DNA of 64,000 nt from Neisseria sp. Marseille-Q6792 (GCF_943181435.1 NZ_OW969598.1:1178001-1242000), one strand, 5' to 3'. Shown: positions 44,183 to 54,102, numbered from the stretch's first letter. The notes: generated from the letters alone by a model not told the origin. Numbers and translations: made by a program.

Positions 44183-45049
44183 TTATTTTGCAGGTTTGAT
44201 GTCTGCCTTGCCCAACAGCGCGCCGACGGCACGGTCGATTTGTTCCGCCTGCAAATCGCCGGCAATCTGTCCTTTCATTTCGTCAAAAGAAGGCACTTTC
44301 ACCTCGCGGCGGTCGTTGACATAATAAACGCCGTAGAAATCGCCGTTTTTCAGCGGCGTTGCCGTAAATTCGCCTTTTTTCAAGTCCTTAATTGCTTGAT
44401 AAAGCGGCGGAACACCCTGTTCCAAATCTTTCAGCGGCACATATCCGTCCGGCGCGCCGGTCTGTTTGGTGCGGTCGTTGAGGGAATATTGTTTCAAAAC
44501 GGCATCAAAACCTTTTTTCGCCTTCAGATCGGCAACGGCTTTTTTCGCATTTTCTTCCTTGTCGGTCAGGATTTCGCCTAACTGGACTTCCTGCGTACCT
44601 TTATAAAAACCGCTGATATTGTCGTAAACGGCTTTTACTTCCTGCTCGGAAACCGGTTGGGTTTTGGCGATATGCAGCGCGTATGCCCTGCCGTTCAATT
44701 CATATTCCACTGCTGACCAGACGGTTTTAAAAGACGGTTTTTTATCATCGCCCGACTTCTTCGCCTCGGCACGCAATTTGGCCAACGTGTCTTTAAACTC
44801 TGCCGACTGGTCGAGTTTCAAACGTTTGACTTCCTGCGCGACCACGGTGTTGACCACTTCGTTTTCCAGCAGGGATTGGCGCAATTGCGGCGTGTCTTCG
44901 GCACGGCTGTTTTCCGCACGGAATGCGGCAACCTGCGCATCGATGACGGAACTGTCGATTTTTTGACCGTTGACGGTTGCCAGTGTTTGGGCAAACAGGC
45001 TACCTGAACAGGCAAGCAGTGCAACGGAAGTCAGGATTTTTGCTTTCAT
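44183..45049 (-). CDS. Periplasmic parvulin-type peptidyl-prolyl cis-trans isomerase
   Basis: A 288-residue PpiC/SurA-type protein. The signal sequence ends LLACSGSLFAQ; the LLAC could act as a lipobox or cleavage may follow FAQ. An N-terminal SurA-like helical part (ENEVVNTVVAQEVKRLKLDQ) is followed by the rotamase domain (KGTQEVQLGEILTDKEENAK, ALKQYS-like VLKQYSLND, DGYVPLKDLEQGVPPLYQAI). It assists folding of exported proteins. The gene pair with 43355-44113 is separated by about 70 bases. Confidence 0.87.
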   Translation of the reverse strand: MKAKILTSVALLACSGSLFAQTLATVNGQKIDSSVIDAQVAAFRAENSRAEDTPQLRQSLLENEVVNTVVAQEVKRLKLDQSAEFKDTLAKLRAEAKKSGDDKKPSFKTVWSAVEYELNGRAYALHIAKTQPVSEQEVKAVYDNISGFYKGTQEVQLGEILTDKEENAKKAVADLKAKKGFDAVLKQYSLNDRTKQTGAPDGYVPLKDLEQGVPPLYQAIKDLKKGEFTATPLKNGDFYGVYYVNDRREVKVPSFDEMKGQIAGDLQAEQIDRAVGALLGKADIKPAK

Positions 45050-45097
45050 AATCTTCTCTCTTTAAATTTTAAATTGAAATATTCGGGCAGACTTCAT

Positions 45098-45376
45098 TCA
45101 GTCCGCCGTATGGAAATATTCGTCAGGAGTAGCCGCCCGGATGCCGAGCGCGTGGATGATGCCGTCTGAAAACAAATCTTTGAGCAGCGATTTGACCGTT
45201 TTCTGACGGTTCAGGCGGCTTACGCCTTCAAAACGGCCGCTGACGACCAAAACAGCATAATGTCCGCCGCCGGTATTGCCCGCGTGTCCTTTGTGCAGAT
45301 GGCTCTCATCGCCGATTTCCAACACCAGAGGATCGAGCGTCTGCAGGCGTTCGCGGATCAAATCGACGGCCGGCAT
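45098..45376 (-). CDS. bolA: BolA family protein
   Basis: A 92-residue BolA/IbaG-like protein. The characteristic helix-strand elements are MPAVDLIRERLQTLDPLVLE, the HYAVLVVSGRFEG core and HALGIRAATPDEY with the conserved His. BolA proteins work with monothiol glutaredoxins in iron-sulfur trafficking and also influence cell shape genes. The start overlaps the yciI stop by one base, so yciB, yciI and bolA form one operon. The BolA versus IbaG subgroup is not certain. Confidence 0.88.
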   Translation of the reverse strand: MPAVDLIRERLQTLDPLVLEIGDESHLHKGHAGNTGGGHYAVLVVSGRFEGVSRLNRQKTVKSLLKDLFSDGIIHALGIRAATPDEYFHTAD

Positions 45377-45672
45377 TATTTGAACACCGCTTTAAACGGT
45401 TTAATCAGCACTTCGCTATACACGCCGGCATGAACATAGGGATCGTCTTCCGCCCAAGCCTGCGCCGCATCCAAAGACTCGAACTGCGCCACAATCAAAC
45501 TACCCGAAACGCGGTTCGGATCCTCCGGCAAAGGATTCGGACCTGCGGTCAGCAACCGCCCTTCCGATTTCAGCACCTCCAAGCGTTTGAGGTGTTCGGG
45601 ACGTGCCGCCATACGCGCTTCATGCACATTCTCCCCGTCTGTTGCCAGCAACATAAAATATTCCACAGTCAA
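45376..45672 (-). CDS. yciI: YciI family protein
   Basis: A 98-residue ferredoxin-like-fold protein of the YciI/YCII family (EYFMLLATDGENVHEARMAA, then GPNPLPEDPNRVSGSLIVAQ, DDPYVHAGVYSEVLIKPFK). The conserved His-Asp pair of the family is visible in EARMAARPEHL and EDDPYVHAG. The catalytic role is not established. It overlaps yciB by 4 bases and bolA by 1. Confidence 0.9.
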   Translation of the reverse strand: MTVEYFMLLATDGENVHEARMAARPEHLKRLEVLKSEGRLLTAGPNPLPEDPNRVSGSLIVAQFESLDAAQAWAEDDPYVHAGVYSEVLIKPFKAVFK

Positions 45673-46199
45673 TCCTCCTTTTTCAGATAGGTACTCAGAT
45701 AAATACCCTGAATAATAAAGAAAACAAGCATCAGCGCAGTCGAACCGAACATCTTATAGTTAACCCATTGCGCTTCAAACCTAGTAAACACAAACCAGTT
45801 GGCAATACCCATAAAAATCAGAAAACCGACCCACATATAAGTCAATTTCGCCCATACGGCATCCGGAAGCTGAATCTCCCTGCCGATACTTGCCTTTAAA
45901 CCGTTTTTACCCGCAAGGTGGCTACCCAGCAGGAATAACGCCCCGCACCAGAACAATACTGTCGGCTTCCACATAATGAAGCGGCTGTCGCCCAAAACAA
46001 TGGTTGCGCCGCCGAATACGACAATCAACAGCAGACTGACCCACTGCATCGTATCCAGCCTTTTATGCTTCCAATACAGGAAAACTGCCTGAACCACACC
46101 GGCAACCAATGCGACCGCCGTGGCGGCAATCATATTTTTGGTAACGGTATAAGTGGCGAAAAACAGGATGACGGATAAAAGGTCGCTGACAAATTTCAT
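45669..46199 (-). CDS. yciB: YciB family inner-membrane septation protein
   Basis: A 176-residue protein with five to six membrane segments, starting at the canonical MKFVSDLLSVILFFATYTVT (ATG at 46199; an ATG six codons earlier is open but not conserved). Family marks are YWKHKRLDTMQWVSLLLIVV, the WKPTVLFWCGALFLLG helix and WVNYKMFGSTALM. YciB (IspZ/IspA in older usage) supports envelope integrity and cell division. First gene of the yciB-yciI-bolA operon. Confidence 0.93.
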   Translation of the reverse strand: MKFVSDLLSVILFFATYTVTKNMIAATAVALVAGVVQAVFLYWKHKRLDTMQWVSLLLIVVFGGATIVLGDSRFIMWKPTVLFWCGALFLLGSHLAGKNGLKASIGREIQLPDAVWAKLTYMWVGFLIFMGIANWFVFTRFEAQWVNYKMFGSTALMLVFFIIQGIYLSTYLKKED

Positions 46200-46313
46200 A
46201 TCCAAATGAGAAAGCAAATCAAATAAACGCTAATCATACAGGCAGAACCCTATTTTTGCACCTGCAAAGCCAACAAATTTTGTTTTGATTAATGAAAATA
46301 TGCACAGATGTTT

Positions 46314-46341
46314 TTGAAAAAAGATGGAGATATGTCATAAT
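46314..46341 (+). promoter_or_regulatory. tspA: Probable promoter of tspA
   Basis: TTGAAA, a 16-base spacer, CATAAT. It would give a leader of about 140 bases before the TTG start at 46488. Confidence 0.55.
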
Positions 46342-46487
46342 TTGTAAAATTGGCTTTAAAATACAGCTTCGGCTGGGACCTCTGCCTATCCGCACCCTAT
46401 CGTCCGTATTGCCGATGCCTGATGACGAAATTTACAGACTGTACGCGGTCAAACCGTATTCAGCCGCCAACCCACAGGGGATACATC

Positions 46488-49400
46488 TTGAAAAACAACA
46501 GACAAATCAAACTGATTGCCGCCTCCGTCGCACTTGCCGCATCCTTTCAAGCACATGCGGGACTGGGCGGGCTGAATATCCAGTCCAACCTTGACGAACC
46601 CTTTTCCGGCAGCATTACCGTAACCGGCGAAGAAGCCAAAGCCCTGCTAGGCGGCGGCAGCGTTACCGTTTCCGAAAAAGGCCTGACCGCCAAAGTCCAC
46701 AAGTTGGGCGACAAAGCCGTCATTGCCGTTTCTTCCGCGCAGGCAGTCCGCGATCCCGTCCTGGTGTTCCGCATCGGTGCAGGCGCGCAGGTACGCGAAT
46801 ACACCGCCATCCTCGATCCTGTCGGCTACTCGCCCAAAACCAAATCTGCACTTTCAGACGGCAAGACACACCGCAAAACCACTCCGACAGCAGAGTCCCA
46901 AGAAAATCAAAACACCAAAGCCCTCCGCAAAACCGATAAAAAAGACAGCGCGAACGCAGCCGTCAAATCGGCGCATAACGGCAAAACCCATACCGTCCGC
47001 AAAGGCGAAACGCTCAAACAGATTGCCGCCGCCATCCGTCCGAAACACCTGACGCTCGAACAGGTTGCCGATGCGCTACTGAAGGCAAACCCAAATGTTT
47101 CCGCACACGGCAGACTGCGTGCGGGCAGCGTGCTTCACATTCCGAATCTGAATAGGATCAAAGCGGCAGCACCCAAAAAAATCAAAGCGGAACAACCCAA
47201 ACCGCAAACGGCGAAACCCAAAGCCGAAACCGTATCCATGCCATCTGAACCGTCCAAACAGGCAACGGTAGAGAAACCGATAGAGAAACCTGTCGAAAAA
47301 CCGGTTGAAAAACCTGAAGCAAAAGTTGCCGCGCTCGAAGCAAAAGCGGAAAAACCGGCCGTTCGACCCGAACCCAAACCCGCAGTGTCAGAAACTCCGG
47401 CTTCGGCGACAGAACGCCAACCCGAACCTGTACCCGCTGCAAATACTGCCGCATCGGAAACTGCTGCCGAATCCGCCCCTCAAGAAGCCGCCGCTTCTGC
47501 CATCGACACGCCGACCGACGAAATCGGCAACGCCGTTTCCGAACCTATTGCGGAAACAGCCAGTGAAGTTGCCGCCGAACCCGTTGCCGAACCTGTCGAA
47601 CAGGTTCCTGCCGAAGAAGAAACCGAAAGCGGACTGTTTGACGGTCTGTTCGACGGTTCGTACACCTTGCTGCTTGCCGGCGGAGGCGCGGCATTGATTG
47701 CCCTGCTGCTGCTTTTGCGCCTTGCCCAATCCAAACGCGCGCGCCGTACCGAAGAATCCGTCCCTGAAGAAGAGCTTGACCTTGACGACGCGGCAGACGA
47801 CGGCATAGAAATCACCTTTGCCGAAGTCGAAACTCCGGCAACGCCCGAACCCGCTCCGAAAAACGATGTAAACGACACACTTGCCTTAGGTGGGGAATCT
47901 GAAGAAGAGTTATCGGCAAAACAAACGTTCGATGTCGAAACCGATACGCCTTCCAACCGCATCGACTTGGATTTCGACAGCCTGGCAGCCGCGCAAAACG
48001 GCATTTTGTCCGGCGCACTTACGCAGGATGAAGAAACCCAAAAACGCGCGGATGCCGATTGGAACAAAATCGAATCCACAGACAGCGTGTACGAGCCCGA
48101 GACCTTCAACCCGTACAACCCTGTCAAAATCGTCATCGACACGCCCAAACCGGAATCTGTCGCCCAAACTGCCGAAAACAAACCGGAAACCGTCGATACC
48201 GATTTCTACAACAACCTGTTCTCAAACAACCATATCGGCACAGAAGAAACAGCTTCCGCAAAACCTGCCGCACCCTCCGGACTGGCAGGCTTCCTGAAGG
48301 CTTCCTCGCCCGAAACCATCTTGGAAAAAACAGTTGCCGAAGTCCAAACACCGGAAGAGTTGCACGATTTCCTGAAAGTGTACGAAACCGATGCCGTCGC
48401 GGAAACTGCGCCTGAAACGCCCGATTTCAACGCCACCGCAGACGATTTGTCCGCATTGCTTCAGCCTTCTGAAGCACCGGCTGTTGAGGAAAATGTAACG
48501 GAAACCGTTGCCGAAACGTCCGACTTCCACACCGTTGCCGACGATTTGTCCGCACTGCTGCAACCTGCTGAAGCACCGGCTGTTGAGGAAAATGTAACGG
48601 AAACCGTTGCCGAAACGCCCGATTTCAACGCCACCGCAGACGATTTGTCCGCATTGCTTCAGCCTGCTGAAGCACCGGCTGTTGAGGAAAATGTAACGGA
48701 AACTGTTGCCGAAACGCCCGACTTCCACACCGTTGCCGACGATTTGTCTGCATTACTTCAACCTACCGAAGCACCAGTCGTTGAGGAAAAAGCGGCGGAA
48801 ACCGTTGCCGAAACGCCCGACTTCCACACCGTTGCCGACGATTTGTCTGCACTGTTGCAACCTGCTGAAGCACCGGCTGTTGAGGAAAATGTAACGGAAA
48901 CCGTTGCCGATGATTTGTCCGCGCTGCTGCAACCGTTTGAAACGCCTGACGTTGGGGAAACCGCAGCAGAAACCGTTGCCGAAATAGCTGATTTCAACGC
49001 CACCGCAGACAATTTATCCGCATTGCTTCAGCCTTCTGAAGCACCGGCCGTTGAGAAATTTGAAGCACCGGCTATTGAAGAAAAAGCAGCGGAAACCGTT
49101 GATAAAACGCCCGACTTCCACACCGTTGCCGACGATTTGTCCGCGCTGCTGCAACCTGCTGAAGCACCGGCCGTTGAGGAAAATGCAGCGGAAATCACTT
49201 TGGAAACGCCTGATTCCAACACCTCTGAAGCAGACGCTTTGCCCGACTTCCTGAAAGACGGGGAAAAAGAAACGGTAGATTGGAGCATTTCCCTTGCGGA
49301 AGAGAATATCCCAAATAATGCAGATACCGGTTTCACTTCGGAATCTGTGGGTTCTGACGCACCGTCCGAAGCGAAATACGACCTTGCCAAAATGTATCTC

Positions 49401-49511
49401 GAAATCGGTGACCGCGATGCCGCTGCCGAGACAGTGCATGAATTGCTGGAAGAAGCGGAAGGCGACGTACTCAAACGTGCCCAAGCATTGGCGCAGGAAT
49501 TGGGTATTTGA
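46488..49511 (+). CDS. tspA: TspA / FimV-like LysM protein with expanded internal repeats
   Basis: A 1007-residue envelope protein read from a TTG with AGGGG eight bases upstream. Signal peptide residues 1-24 (KNNRQIKLIAASVALAASFQ, then AHAG). The FimV N-terminal domain starts LGGLNIQSNLDEPFSGSITV. A LysM domain lies near residues 160-220 (THTVRKGETLKQIAAAIRPK, SVLHIPNL), then Pro/Glu/Ala-rich linkers and one membrane segment near residue 390-410 (YTLLLAGGGAALIALLLLLR). The acidic cytoplasmic part contains eight copies of a unit with the core DDLSALLQP (DNLSALLQP in one). A C-terminal TPR follows (KYDLAKMYLEIGDRDAAAET). Meningococcal TspA is a T-cell antigen involved in adhesion; FimV relatives organise pili and cell poles. 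Confidence 0.94.
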   Translation: MKNNRQIKLIAASVALAASFQAHAGLGGLNIQSNLDEPFSGSITVTGEEAKALLGGGSVTVSEKGLTAKVHKLGDKAVIAVSSAQAVRDPVLVFRIGAGAQVREYTAILDPVGYSPKTKSALSDGKTHRKTTPTAESQENQNTKALRKTDKKDSANAAVKSAHNGKTHTVRKGETLKQIAAAIRPKHLTLEQVADALLKANPNVSAHGRLRAGSVLHIPNLNRIKAAAPKKIKAEQPKPQTAKPKAETVSMPSEPSKQATVEKPIEKPVEKPVEKPEAKVAALEAKAEKPAVRPEPKPAVSETPASATERQPEPVPAANTAASETAAESAPQEAAASAIDTPTDEIGNAVSEPIAETASEVAAEPVAEPVEQVPAEEETESGLFDGLFDGSYTLLLAGGGAALIALLLLLRLAQSKRARRTEESVPEEELDLDDAADDGIEITFAEVETPATPEPAPKNDVNDTLALGGESEEELSAKQTFDVETDTPSNRIDLDFDSLAAAQNGILSGALTQDEETQKRADADWNKIESTDSVYEPETFNPYNPVKIVIDTPKPESVAQTAENKPETVDTDFYNNLFSNNHIGTEETASAKPAAPSGLAGFLKASSPETILEKTVAEVQTPEELHDFLKVYETDAVAETAPETPDFNATADDLSALLQPSEAPAVEENVTETVAETSDFHTVADDLSALLQPAEAPAVEENVTETVAETPDFNATADDLSALLQPAEAPAVEENVTETVAETPDFHTVADDLSALLQPTEAPVVEEKAAETVAETPDFHTVADDLSALLQPAEAPAVEENVTETVADDLSALLQPFETPDVGETAAETVAEIADFNATADNLSALLQPSEAPAVEKFEAPAIEEKAAETVDKTPDFHTVADDLSALLQPAEAPAVEENAAEITLETPDSNTSEADALPDFLKDGEKETVDWSISLAEENIPNNADTGFTSESVGSDAPSEAKYDLAKMYLEIGDRDAAAETVHELLEEAEGDVLKRAQALAQELGI
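48430..49190 (+). repeat. tspA: Intragenic tandem repeats of tspA
   Basis: Eight imperfect units, most of about 33 codons, carry GADDLSALLQP-type cores followed by EAPAVEENVTETVAETPDF or variants. Units two and three are nearly identical in DNA, which suggests recent slippage or unequal exchange. All differences keep the frame. Confidence 0.9.
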
Positions 49512-49538
49512 TTCCCAACTGCCCTTTCGCAAATCAAG

Positions 49539-49567
49539 GATGCCGTTTCAGACGGCATCTTTTTTTG
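49539..49567 (+). terminator. Rho-independent terminator of tspA
   Basis: GATGCCGT-ttcag-ACGGCATC followed by eight T. It uses one DUS arm and a shortened partner. Confidence 0.88.
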
Positions 49568-49633
49568 CCTTATCGGTGTAACGGATAAAGTTTGAACCGG
49601 CACAGGCTCAAACAGCAGGCCGCCGGCAACAAA

Positions 49634-49671
49634 ATGCCGTCTGAACCCCCTAAAGGCTTCAGACGGCATTG
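49634..49671. terminator. DUS inverted-repeat terminator of gloA
   Basis: Facing DUS copies 13 bases behind the gloA stop on the minus strand. Confidence 0.82.
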
Positions 49672-49683
49672 GCGGCGGCGGTA

Positions 49684-50100
49684 TCAGGCAGTTTGATAGG
49701 CAACCGAATCGTCGCCGCTTTTCTTTTGAATGAACTCGATTTTGTATCCGTCGGGGTCTTCGACGAAGGCTATCACAGTTGTGCCGTGTTTCATCGGACC
49801 GGCTTCGCGGACGACGTTTCCGCCCTGCCGCTTCACACGTTCGCAGGCTTCGTAGGCATCGTCCACTTCAATCGCGATGTGTCCGTAAGCGTTGCCCAAG
49901 TTGTATCGTTCCGTATCCCAGTTGTGCGTCAGTTCCAAAACCGTGCTGTCGGTTTCGTCGCCGTAACCGACGAAGGCAAGGGTAAACCTGCCCTCGGGAT
50001 AATCTTTTCGGCGGAGCAGTTTCATACCCAAAACATTTTGGTAGAAATCGAGGGATTTTTCGAGATTGCCCACGCGGAGCATAGTATGGAGTAAGCGCAT
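49684..50100 (-). CDS. gloA: Lactoylglutathione lyase (glyoxalase I)
   Basis: A 138-residue metalloenzyme converting the methylglyoxal-glutathione adduct to lactoylglutathione. From the ATG at 50100 it begins [20 protein letters not shown], where the His is a metal ligand. [24 protein letters not shown] and [14 protein letters not shown] carry the other ligands (Glu, His, Glu). Upstream in-frame ATG at 50160 overlaps lapB and is not family-like. The short form is typical of Ni/Co-dependent bacterial enzymes. Confidence 0.95.
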   Translation of the reverse strand: MRLLHTMLRVGNLEKSLDFYQNVLGMKLLRRKDYPEGRFTLAFVGYGDETDSTVLELTHNWDTERYNLGNAYGHIAIEVDDAYEACERVKRQGGNVVREAGPMKHGTTVIAFVEDPDGYKIEFIQKKSGDDSVAYQTA

Positions 50101-50123
50101 TTTTGTGTTCCTCTCGGTAGTGG

Positions 50124-51293
50124 TTAAACCTCGATTTTGTTTGGCGTAAACGTCTGCCATTTATTGCAGGCAGGACAGTGCCAGAAAAAGACTTGTGATT
50201 TGAAGTGGCAGTTTCGGCACCGGTACATCACGCTTCGCTGTAGCTGCCGTCCGATAACCGAACGCATCATATCGGCATCGGCTTTCCAAGTCGGATCCAT
50301 ATCGCTGATTCTTAAACCGAGCAGGCGGTAAACACCGTTCAAGTCCGGTTTGCGCCGAACAAGCTCGATAGCAGTTTGTGCAGCCTCTTTCTCCCCCCTG
50401 AGCAATAAGGATTTCTCGTACACGACGTTAATCAAATCAAGTTCCGGGAAGGTCTGCATATACCCTATCAGGCGATTTAATCCTTCTTCAAGCTTTCCTT
50501 GCGCCGCATAAGCGTCATAAAGTTTCTCTCCGACCATGCTCAAATAGGCATGATTTTGCTGCTCGATGGCGGCATACGCTTCAACCGATGCAGGAAAATT
50601 GCCCTGCCTGTATTCAATGTCGCCTAAAATCATATTGGCACGGGTACATCTTTTGTTGGCCTCAAGGGCTTTACCGACATTAAAACGTGCAACATCAAAA
50701 TTGGACTTAAACAATGAAGCCTGTGCAAGTTCGCAATAAAACTGTGCGATTTCAAACTGATATGTCTGTTCGTCGTGACTGAGAAGTTGGGCGGTTTCAA
50801 TCGCTTTTTCCCAATCCCTGTCCTGCTGGTAGATATTGAGCAGGTGCTGTCTGGCTTCACGCGCCATTTCACCGTCTTGCAGACTGAGGAAAATCTGTTC
50901 GGCACGGTCAACCAACCCCGCACTTTGATAGTTTTGCGCCAATTCAAATAATACGCGCGCACGCTTGGCTCTGGTTGTATCGGGAGAGTCAAGCAATGTT
51001 TGGTGCATATTGATGGCTTTGTCGTTTTCGCCACGCTGACGGTAAAGCTTGCCTAGGGTGAGGTTCAGGTCGTATGACTGAGGCTGCTGATCGATGACCT
51101 CTGCCAATTCCCTGGCGGCACGTCCGCTGTTGCGGTCAACCAGTGCATCCAGACTTTTATAAAATCCCGACGGTATGCTTTTTGCCTGCTTTAATACAGT
51201 CTTCATATCCACACGGGCGGCAAACCAGCCCATCGCGAAGAAAACGGGCAAAAGGATAATCGGCAGCAGGATAATCCACAATTCATTGTCCAT
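50124..51293 (-). CDS. lapB: LPS assembly protein B (LapB/YciM)
   Basis: A 389-residue protein: N-terminal membrane anchor (residues 5-24, [20 protein letters not shown]), a row of TPR motifs facing the cytoplasm (from [20 protein letters not shown] to about residue 340), and a C-terminal rubredoxin-type metal site (YRCRNCHF and WHCPACNKW). In E. coli LapB guides FtsH to LpxC and so limits LPS synthesis. lapA lies 10 bases upstream; the two form the usual lapAB operon. Confidence 0.94.
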   Translation of the reverse strand: MDNELWIILLPIILLPVFFAMGWFAARVDMKTVLKQAKSIPSGFYKSLDALVDRNSGRAARELAEVIDQQPQSYDLNLTLGKLYRQRGENDKAINMHQTLLDSPDTTRAKRARVLFELAQNYQSAGLVDRAEQIFLSLQDGEMAREARQHLLNIYQQDRDWEKAIETAQLLSHDEQTYQFEIAQFYCELAQASLFKSNFDVARFNVGKALEANKRCTRANMILGDIEYRQGNFPASVEAYAAIEQQNHAYLSMVGEKLYDAYAAQGKLEEGLNRLIGYMQTFPELDLINVVYEKSLLLRGEKEAAQTAIELVRRKPDLNGVYRLLGLRISDMDPTWKADADMMRSVIGRQLQRSVMYRCRNCHFKSQVFFWHCPACNKWQTFTPNKIEV

Positions 51294-51303
51294 ATCGGCT
51301 TTC

Positions 51304-51618
51304 TCAAGGCTGTTTGGCAGATTCGGGCGCATTTTGCGCCGGTGGCGCGGTCAGCTCTTTCCCCGTCAAACGCGCATTTTTCTTTACTTCGGCACGCAAC
51401 CTGCCGTTCTCGCCACGTAACGACAACAACCGTCCGAACAAGGCAAACATTCCAAAAACAATACCGACTACAAATGCGCCAAACAATATGACAATCAGCG
51501 GCAGATTAACACTCTGCCCCGGAAGATAGGAAAAGGTAACCGCATCTGTATTAATAACGGCAAGCAGCAGGAAGAGCAGCAGGATAATGATTTTGATGAA
51601 GGTATAGATAAGTTTCAT
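51304..51618 (-). CDS. lapA: LPS assembly protein A domain protein (LapA, DUF1049)
   Basis: A 104-residue membrane protein. The ATG at 51618 has GGAGC seven bases upstream and gives MKLIYTFIKIIILLLFLLLA, the first membrane segment. The second is LIVILFGAFVVGIVFGMFAL, followed by a short coiled cytoplasmic tail (RLLSLRGENGRLRAEVKKNA). The longer frame to 51837 has no family resemblance. It works with LapB in LPS homeostasis. Confidence 0.9.
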   Translation of the reverse strand: MKLIYTFIKIIILLLFLLLAVINTDAVTFSYLPGQSVNLPLIVILFGAFVVGIVFGMFALFGRLLSLRGENGRLRAEVKKNARLTGKELTAPPAQNAPESAKQP

Positions 51619-51919
51619 GTTTGCTCCGTAAATAAAAACGCCGCCCAGACAGCTTCGCACTCTGAACCAAGATTGCGCTAGTTTAAACGATTTGCACGGT
51701 TTCGGATAGGATGCGGCAGCGTGTTCAGACGGCATACGGAGTATGCGATTGCCGACAATTTTACCAAATACACCGTTCCTTTCCATTTGAAAAATAACGG
51801 ATTGGACACCGCATCGACAGAAAAACCCGCCGCGCACTTGTCAAAACCCTGTTTGCAGGCGTATCTTTACAGTCTTCAAATTTAAACCGTTCATATCAGA
51901 ATAAGAAAGGCTTTTCATC

Positions 51920-52918
51920 ATGAGCAGACCCGTACCCGCCGTATTCGGCAGCGTTTTTCACAGTCAAATGCCCGTCCTCGCCTACCGCGAAGGCAAATGG
52001 CAGCCGACCGAATGGCAATCTTCCCAAGACCTCTCCCTCGCACCGGGTGCGCACGCCCTGCACTACGGCAGCGAATGCTTTGAAGGTTTGAAGGCCTTCC
52101 GTCAGGCAGACGGCAAAATCGTGCTGTTCCGTCCGACTGCCAATATCGCGCGCATGCAGCAAAGTGCGGACATTTTGCACCTGCCGCGCCCCGAAACCCA
52201 AGCTTATCTCGACGCACTAATCGAATTAGTCAAACGTGCGGCAGACGAGATTCCCGATGCACCTGCCGCGCTGTACCTGCGCCCGACCTTAATCGGTACC
52301 GATCCCGTTATCGGCAAGGCCGGTTCTCCTTCCGAAACCGCCCTGCTGTATATTTTGGCTTCCCCCGTCGGCGACTATTTCAAAGTCGGCTCGCCCGTTA
52401 AAATCTTGGTGGAAACCGAACACATCCGCTGCGCTCCGCATATGGGCCGCGTCAAATGCGGCGGCAACTACGCTTCCGCCATGCACTGGGTGCTGAAGGC
52501 GAAAGCCGAATACGGCGCAAATCAGGTTCTGTTCTGCCCGAACGGCGACGTACAAGAAACCGGCGCGTCCAACTTTATCTTGATTAACGGCGATGAAATC
52601 ATTACCAAACCGCTGACTGACGAGTTTTTGCACGGCGTTACCCGCGATTCCGTACTGACGGTTGCCAAAGATTTGGGCTATACCGTCAGCGAACGTAATT
52701 TCACGGTTGATGAACTGAAAGCTGCGGTGGAAAACGGTGCGGAAGCCATTTTGACCGGTACGGCAGCCGTCATCTCGCCCGTTACTTCCTTCGTCATCGG
52801 CAGCAAAGAAATCGAAGTGAAAAGCCAAGAACGCGGCTATGCCATCCGTAAGGCGATTACCGACATCCAGTATGGTTTGGCGGAAGACAAATACGGCTGG
52901 CTGGTTGAAGTGTGCTGA
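51920..52918 (+). CDS. ilvE: Branched-chain amino acid aminotransferase
   Basis: A 332-residue fold-type IV PLP enzyme forming valine, leucine and isoleucine. ALHYGSECFEGLKAFR holds the substrate loop, the PLP-Lys is in GRVKCGGNYA, and ETGASNFILINGDEIITKPL and ILTGTAAVISPV are family signatures. AAAGG precedes the ATG. It belongs to the longer (eukaryote-like, BCAT2-type) group of IlvE rather than the ~305-residue E. coli type. Confidence 0.95.
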   Translation: MSRPVPAVFGSVFHSQMPVLAYREGKWQPTEWQSSQDLSLAPGAHALHYGSECFEGLKAFRQADGKIVLFRPTANIARMQQSADILHLPRPETQAYLDALIELVKRAADEIPDAPAALYLRPTLIGTDPVIGKAGSPSETALLYILASPVGDYFKVGSPVKILVETEHIRCAPHMGRVKCGGNYASAMHWVLKAKAEYGANQVLFCPNGDVQETGASNFILINGDEIITKPLTDEFLHGVTRDSVLTVAKDLGYTVSERNFTVDELKAAVENGAEAILTGTAAVISPVTSFVIGSKEIEVKSQERGYAIRKAITDIQYGLAEDKYGWLVEVC

Positions 52919-52933
52919 TGCTTTAAACAAAAA

Positions 52934-52975
52934 AATGCCGTCTGAAACCCGTTTGGCGTTTCAGACGGCATTTTC
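52934..52975. terminator. DUS inverted-repeat terminator after ilvE
   Basis: Facing DUS copies with a 14-base loop, then TTTT. The following 180 bases to fabI hold a single DUS arm (53094) and no gene. Confidence 0.86.
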
Positions 52976-53162
52976 GCGTTCGGACCGTTTCCGCCACGCC
53001 TGCCTCAAGTCGGCACAAAGGCAATCGGTTAAAACAAGCGTCCGCATTTCCCATCCCGCCTGCCGCAAGTCGGGCATTTCTCTGGAAATACGCTTCAGAC
53101 GGCAAAACGCCGCCCGAAACCGATACGCGGTACGGACGGCGCACGGATTTGAAAACGGCGGA

Positions 53163-53948
53163 TTATCCCTCGGTACTCAAGGCATTAATGCTGTAACCGC
53201 CGTCAACATAAGTGATTTCGCCGGTAATGCCGGACGACAGGTCGGACAGCAGGAAGGCGGCGGTATTGCCGACTTCTTCGATGGTAACGTTGCGGCGGAG
53301 CGGATTGTGGGCGGCGACGTGTCCCAAGAGTTTGCCGAAATCGGCGATGCCGGAGGCGGCAAGCGTTTTGATCGGGCCTGCGGAAATGCCGTTGCAGCGG
53401 ATGCCTTCTTTACCCAAACAGGCGGCGGTAAAGCGGATGCCTGCCTCAAGGCTGGCTTTTGCCATACCCATCACGTTGTAGTTCGGAATCGCGCGTACCG
53501 CGCCCAAGTAGCTCAGGGCGACGATGGCGGAGTTTCTGCCGCGCATCATCGGACGGGCGGCTTTTGCCAGCGCAGGCAGGCTGTATGCGGAAATTTCGTG
53601 TGCGGTGTTGAACGCTTCGCGGCTGATGCTGTCGAGGAAGTCGCCGCTCAAGGCTTCTTTCGGCGCGAAGCCGATGGAATGCACCAAACCGTCCAAGCCG
53701 TCCCAATGTTTGCCCAAGTCGGCGAACACTTGGTTGATTTCGTCATCGCTGGCAACATCGCAGCGGAATACGAGTTCGGAATCCAATTCCGCCGCCATTT
53801 TGCGGACGCGCTCTTCCAGTTTGTCCACAACGTAGGTAAACGCCAGTTCCGCGCCTTGTTCGCGGCAGGCTTTGGCGATGCCGTAAGCGATGGAACGCTC
53901 GGAAATCATGCCGGTAATCAGAATTTTTTTGCCTTGCAGAAAACCCAT
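53163..53948 (-). CDS. fabI: Enoyl-[acyl-carrier-protein] reductase [NADH] FabI
   Basis: A 261-residue short-chain dehydrogenase catalysing the last reduction in fatty acid elongation. It begins [20 protein letters not shown], the FabI-type cofactor loop. The catalytic pair is in [18 protein letters not shown] (Tyr and Lys six apart). The substrate loop [12 protein letters not shown] follows. It is the target family of triclosan. The gene stands alone. Confidence 0.96.
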   Translation of the reverse strand: MGFLQGKKILITGMISERSIAYGIAKACREQGAELAFTYVVDKLEERVRKMAAELDSELVFRCDVASDDEINQVFADLGKHWDGLDGLVHSIGFAPKEALSGDFLDSISREAFNTAHEISAYSLPALAKAARPMMRGRNSAIVALSYLGAVRAIPNYNVMGMAKASLEAGIRFTAACLGKEGIRCNGISAGPIKTLAASGIADFGKLLGHVAAHNPLRRNVTIEEVGNTAAFLLSDLSSGITGEITYVDGGYSINALSTEG

Positions 53949-54044
53949 TTTGTATCCTTCAAATAGTGTTCGGTTCGTTCTAAACCGTTGATTATAGCAA
54001 ATTGTCCCTGTTTCTGTGTTTTCACGTTGCAGCGTGCAAACGGC

Positions 54045-54077
54045 AATGCCGTCTGAAGCGGATTTCAGACGGCATTG
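54045..54077. terminator. DUS inverted-repeat terminator of dapD
   Basis: Facing DUS copies behind the dapD stop on the minus strand, between dapD and fabI. Confidence 0.82.
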
Positions 54078-54102
54078 GACGTTTCAAATACGGTTTAAGG
54101 CA

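Noticed and set aside
43349..44581. A 410-codon plus-strand frame opposite the two parvulin-type genes
   Set aside because: It is antisense to two exported proteins with clear signal peptides and similar domain order.
48430..49190. Tandem repeats resembling a CRISPR array
   Set aside because: The units keep a reading frame, vary in protein-like fashion and have no constant repeat with unique spacers.
52839..53966. A 375-codon plus-strand frame opposite fabI
   Set aside because: It begins inside the end of ilvE, runs through a terminator and is antisense to fabI.
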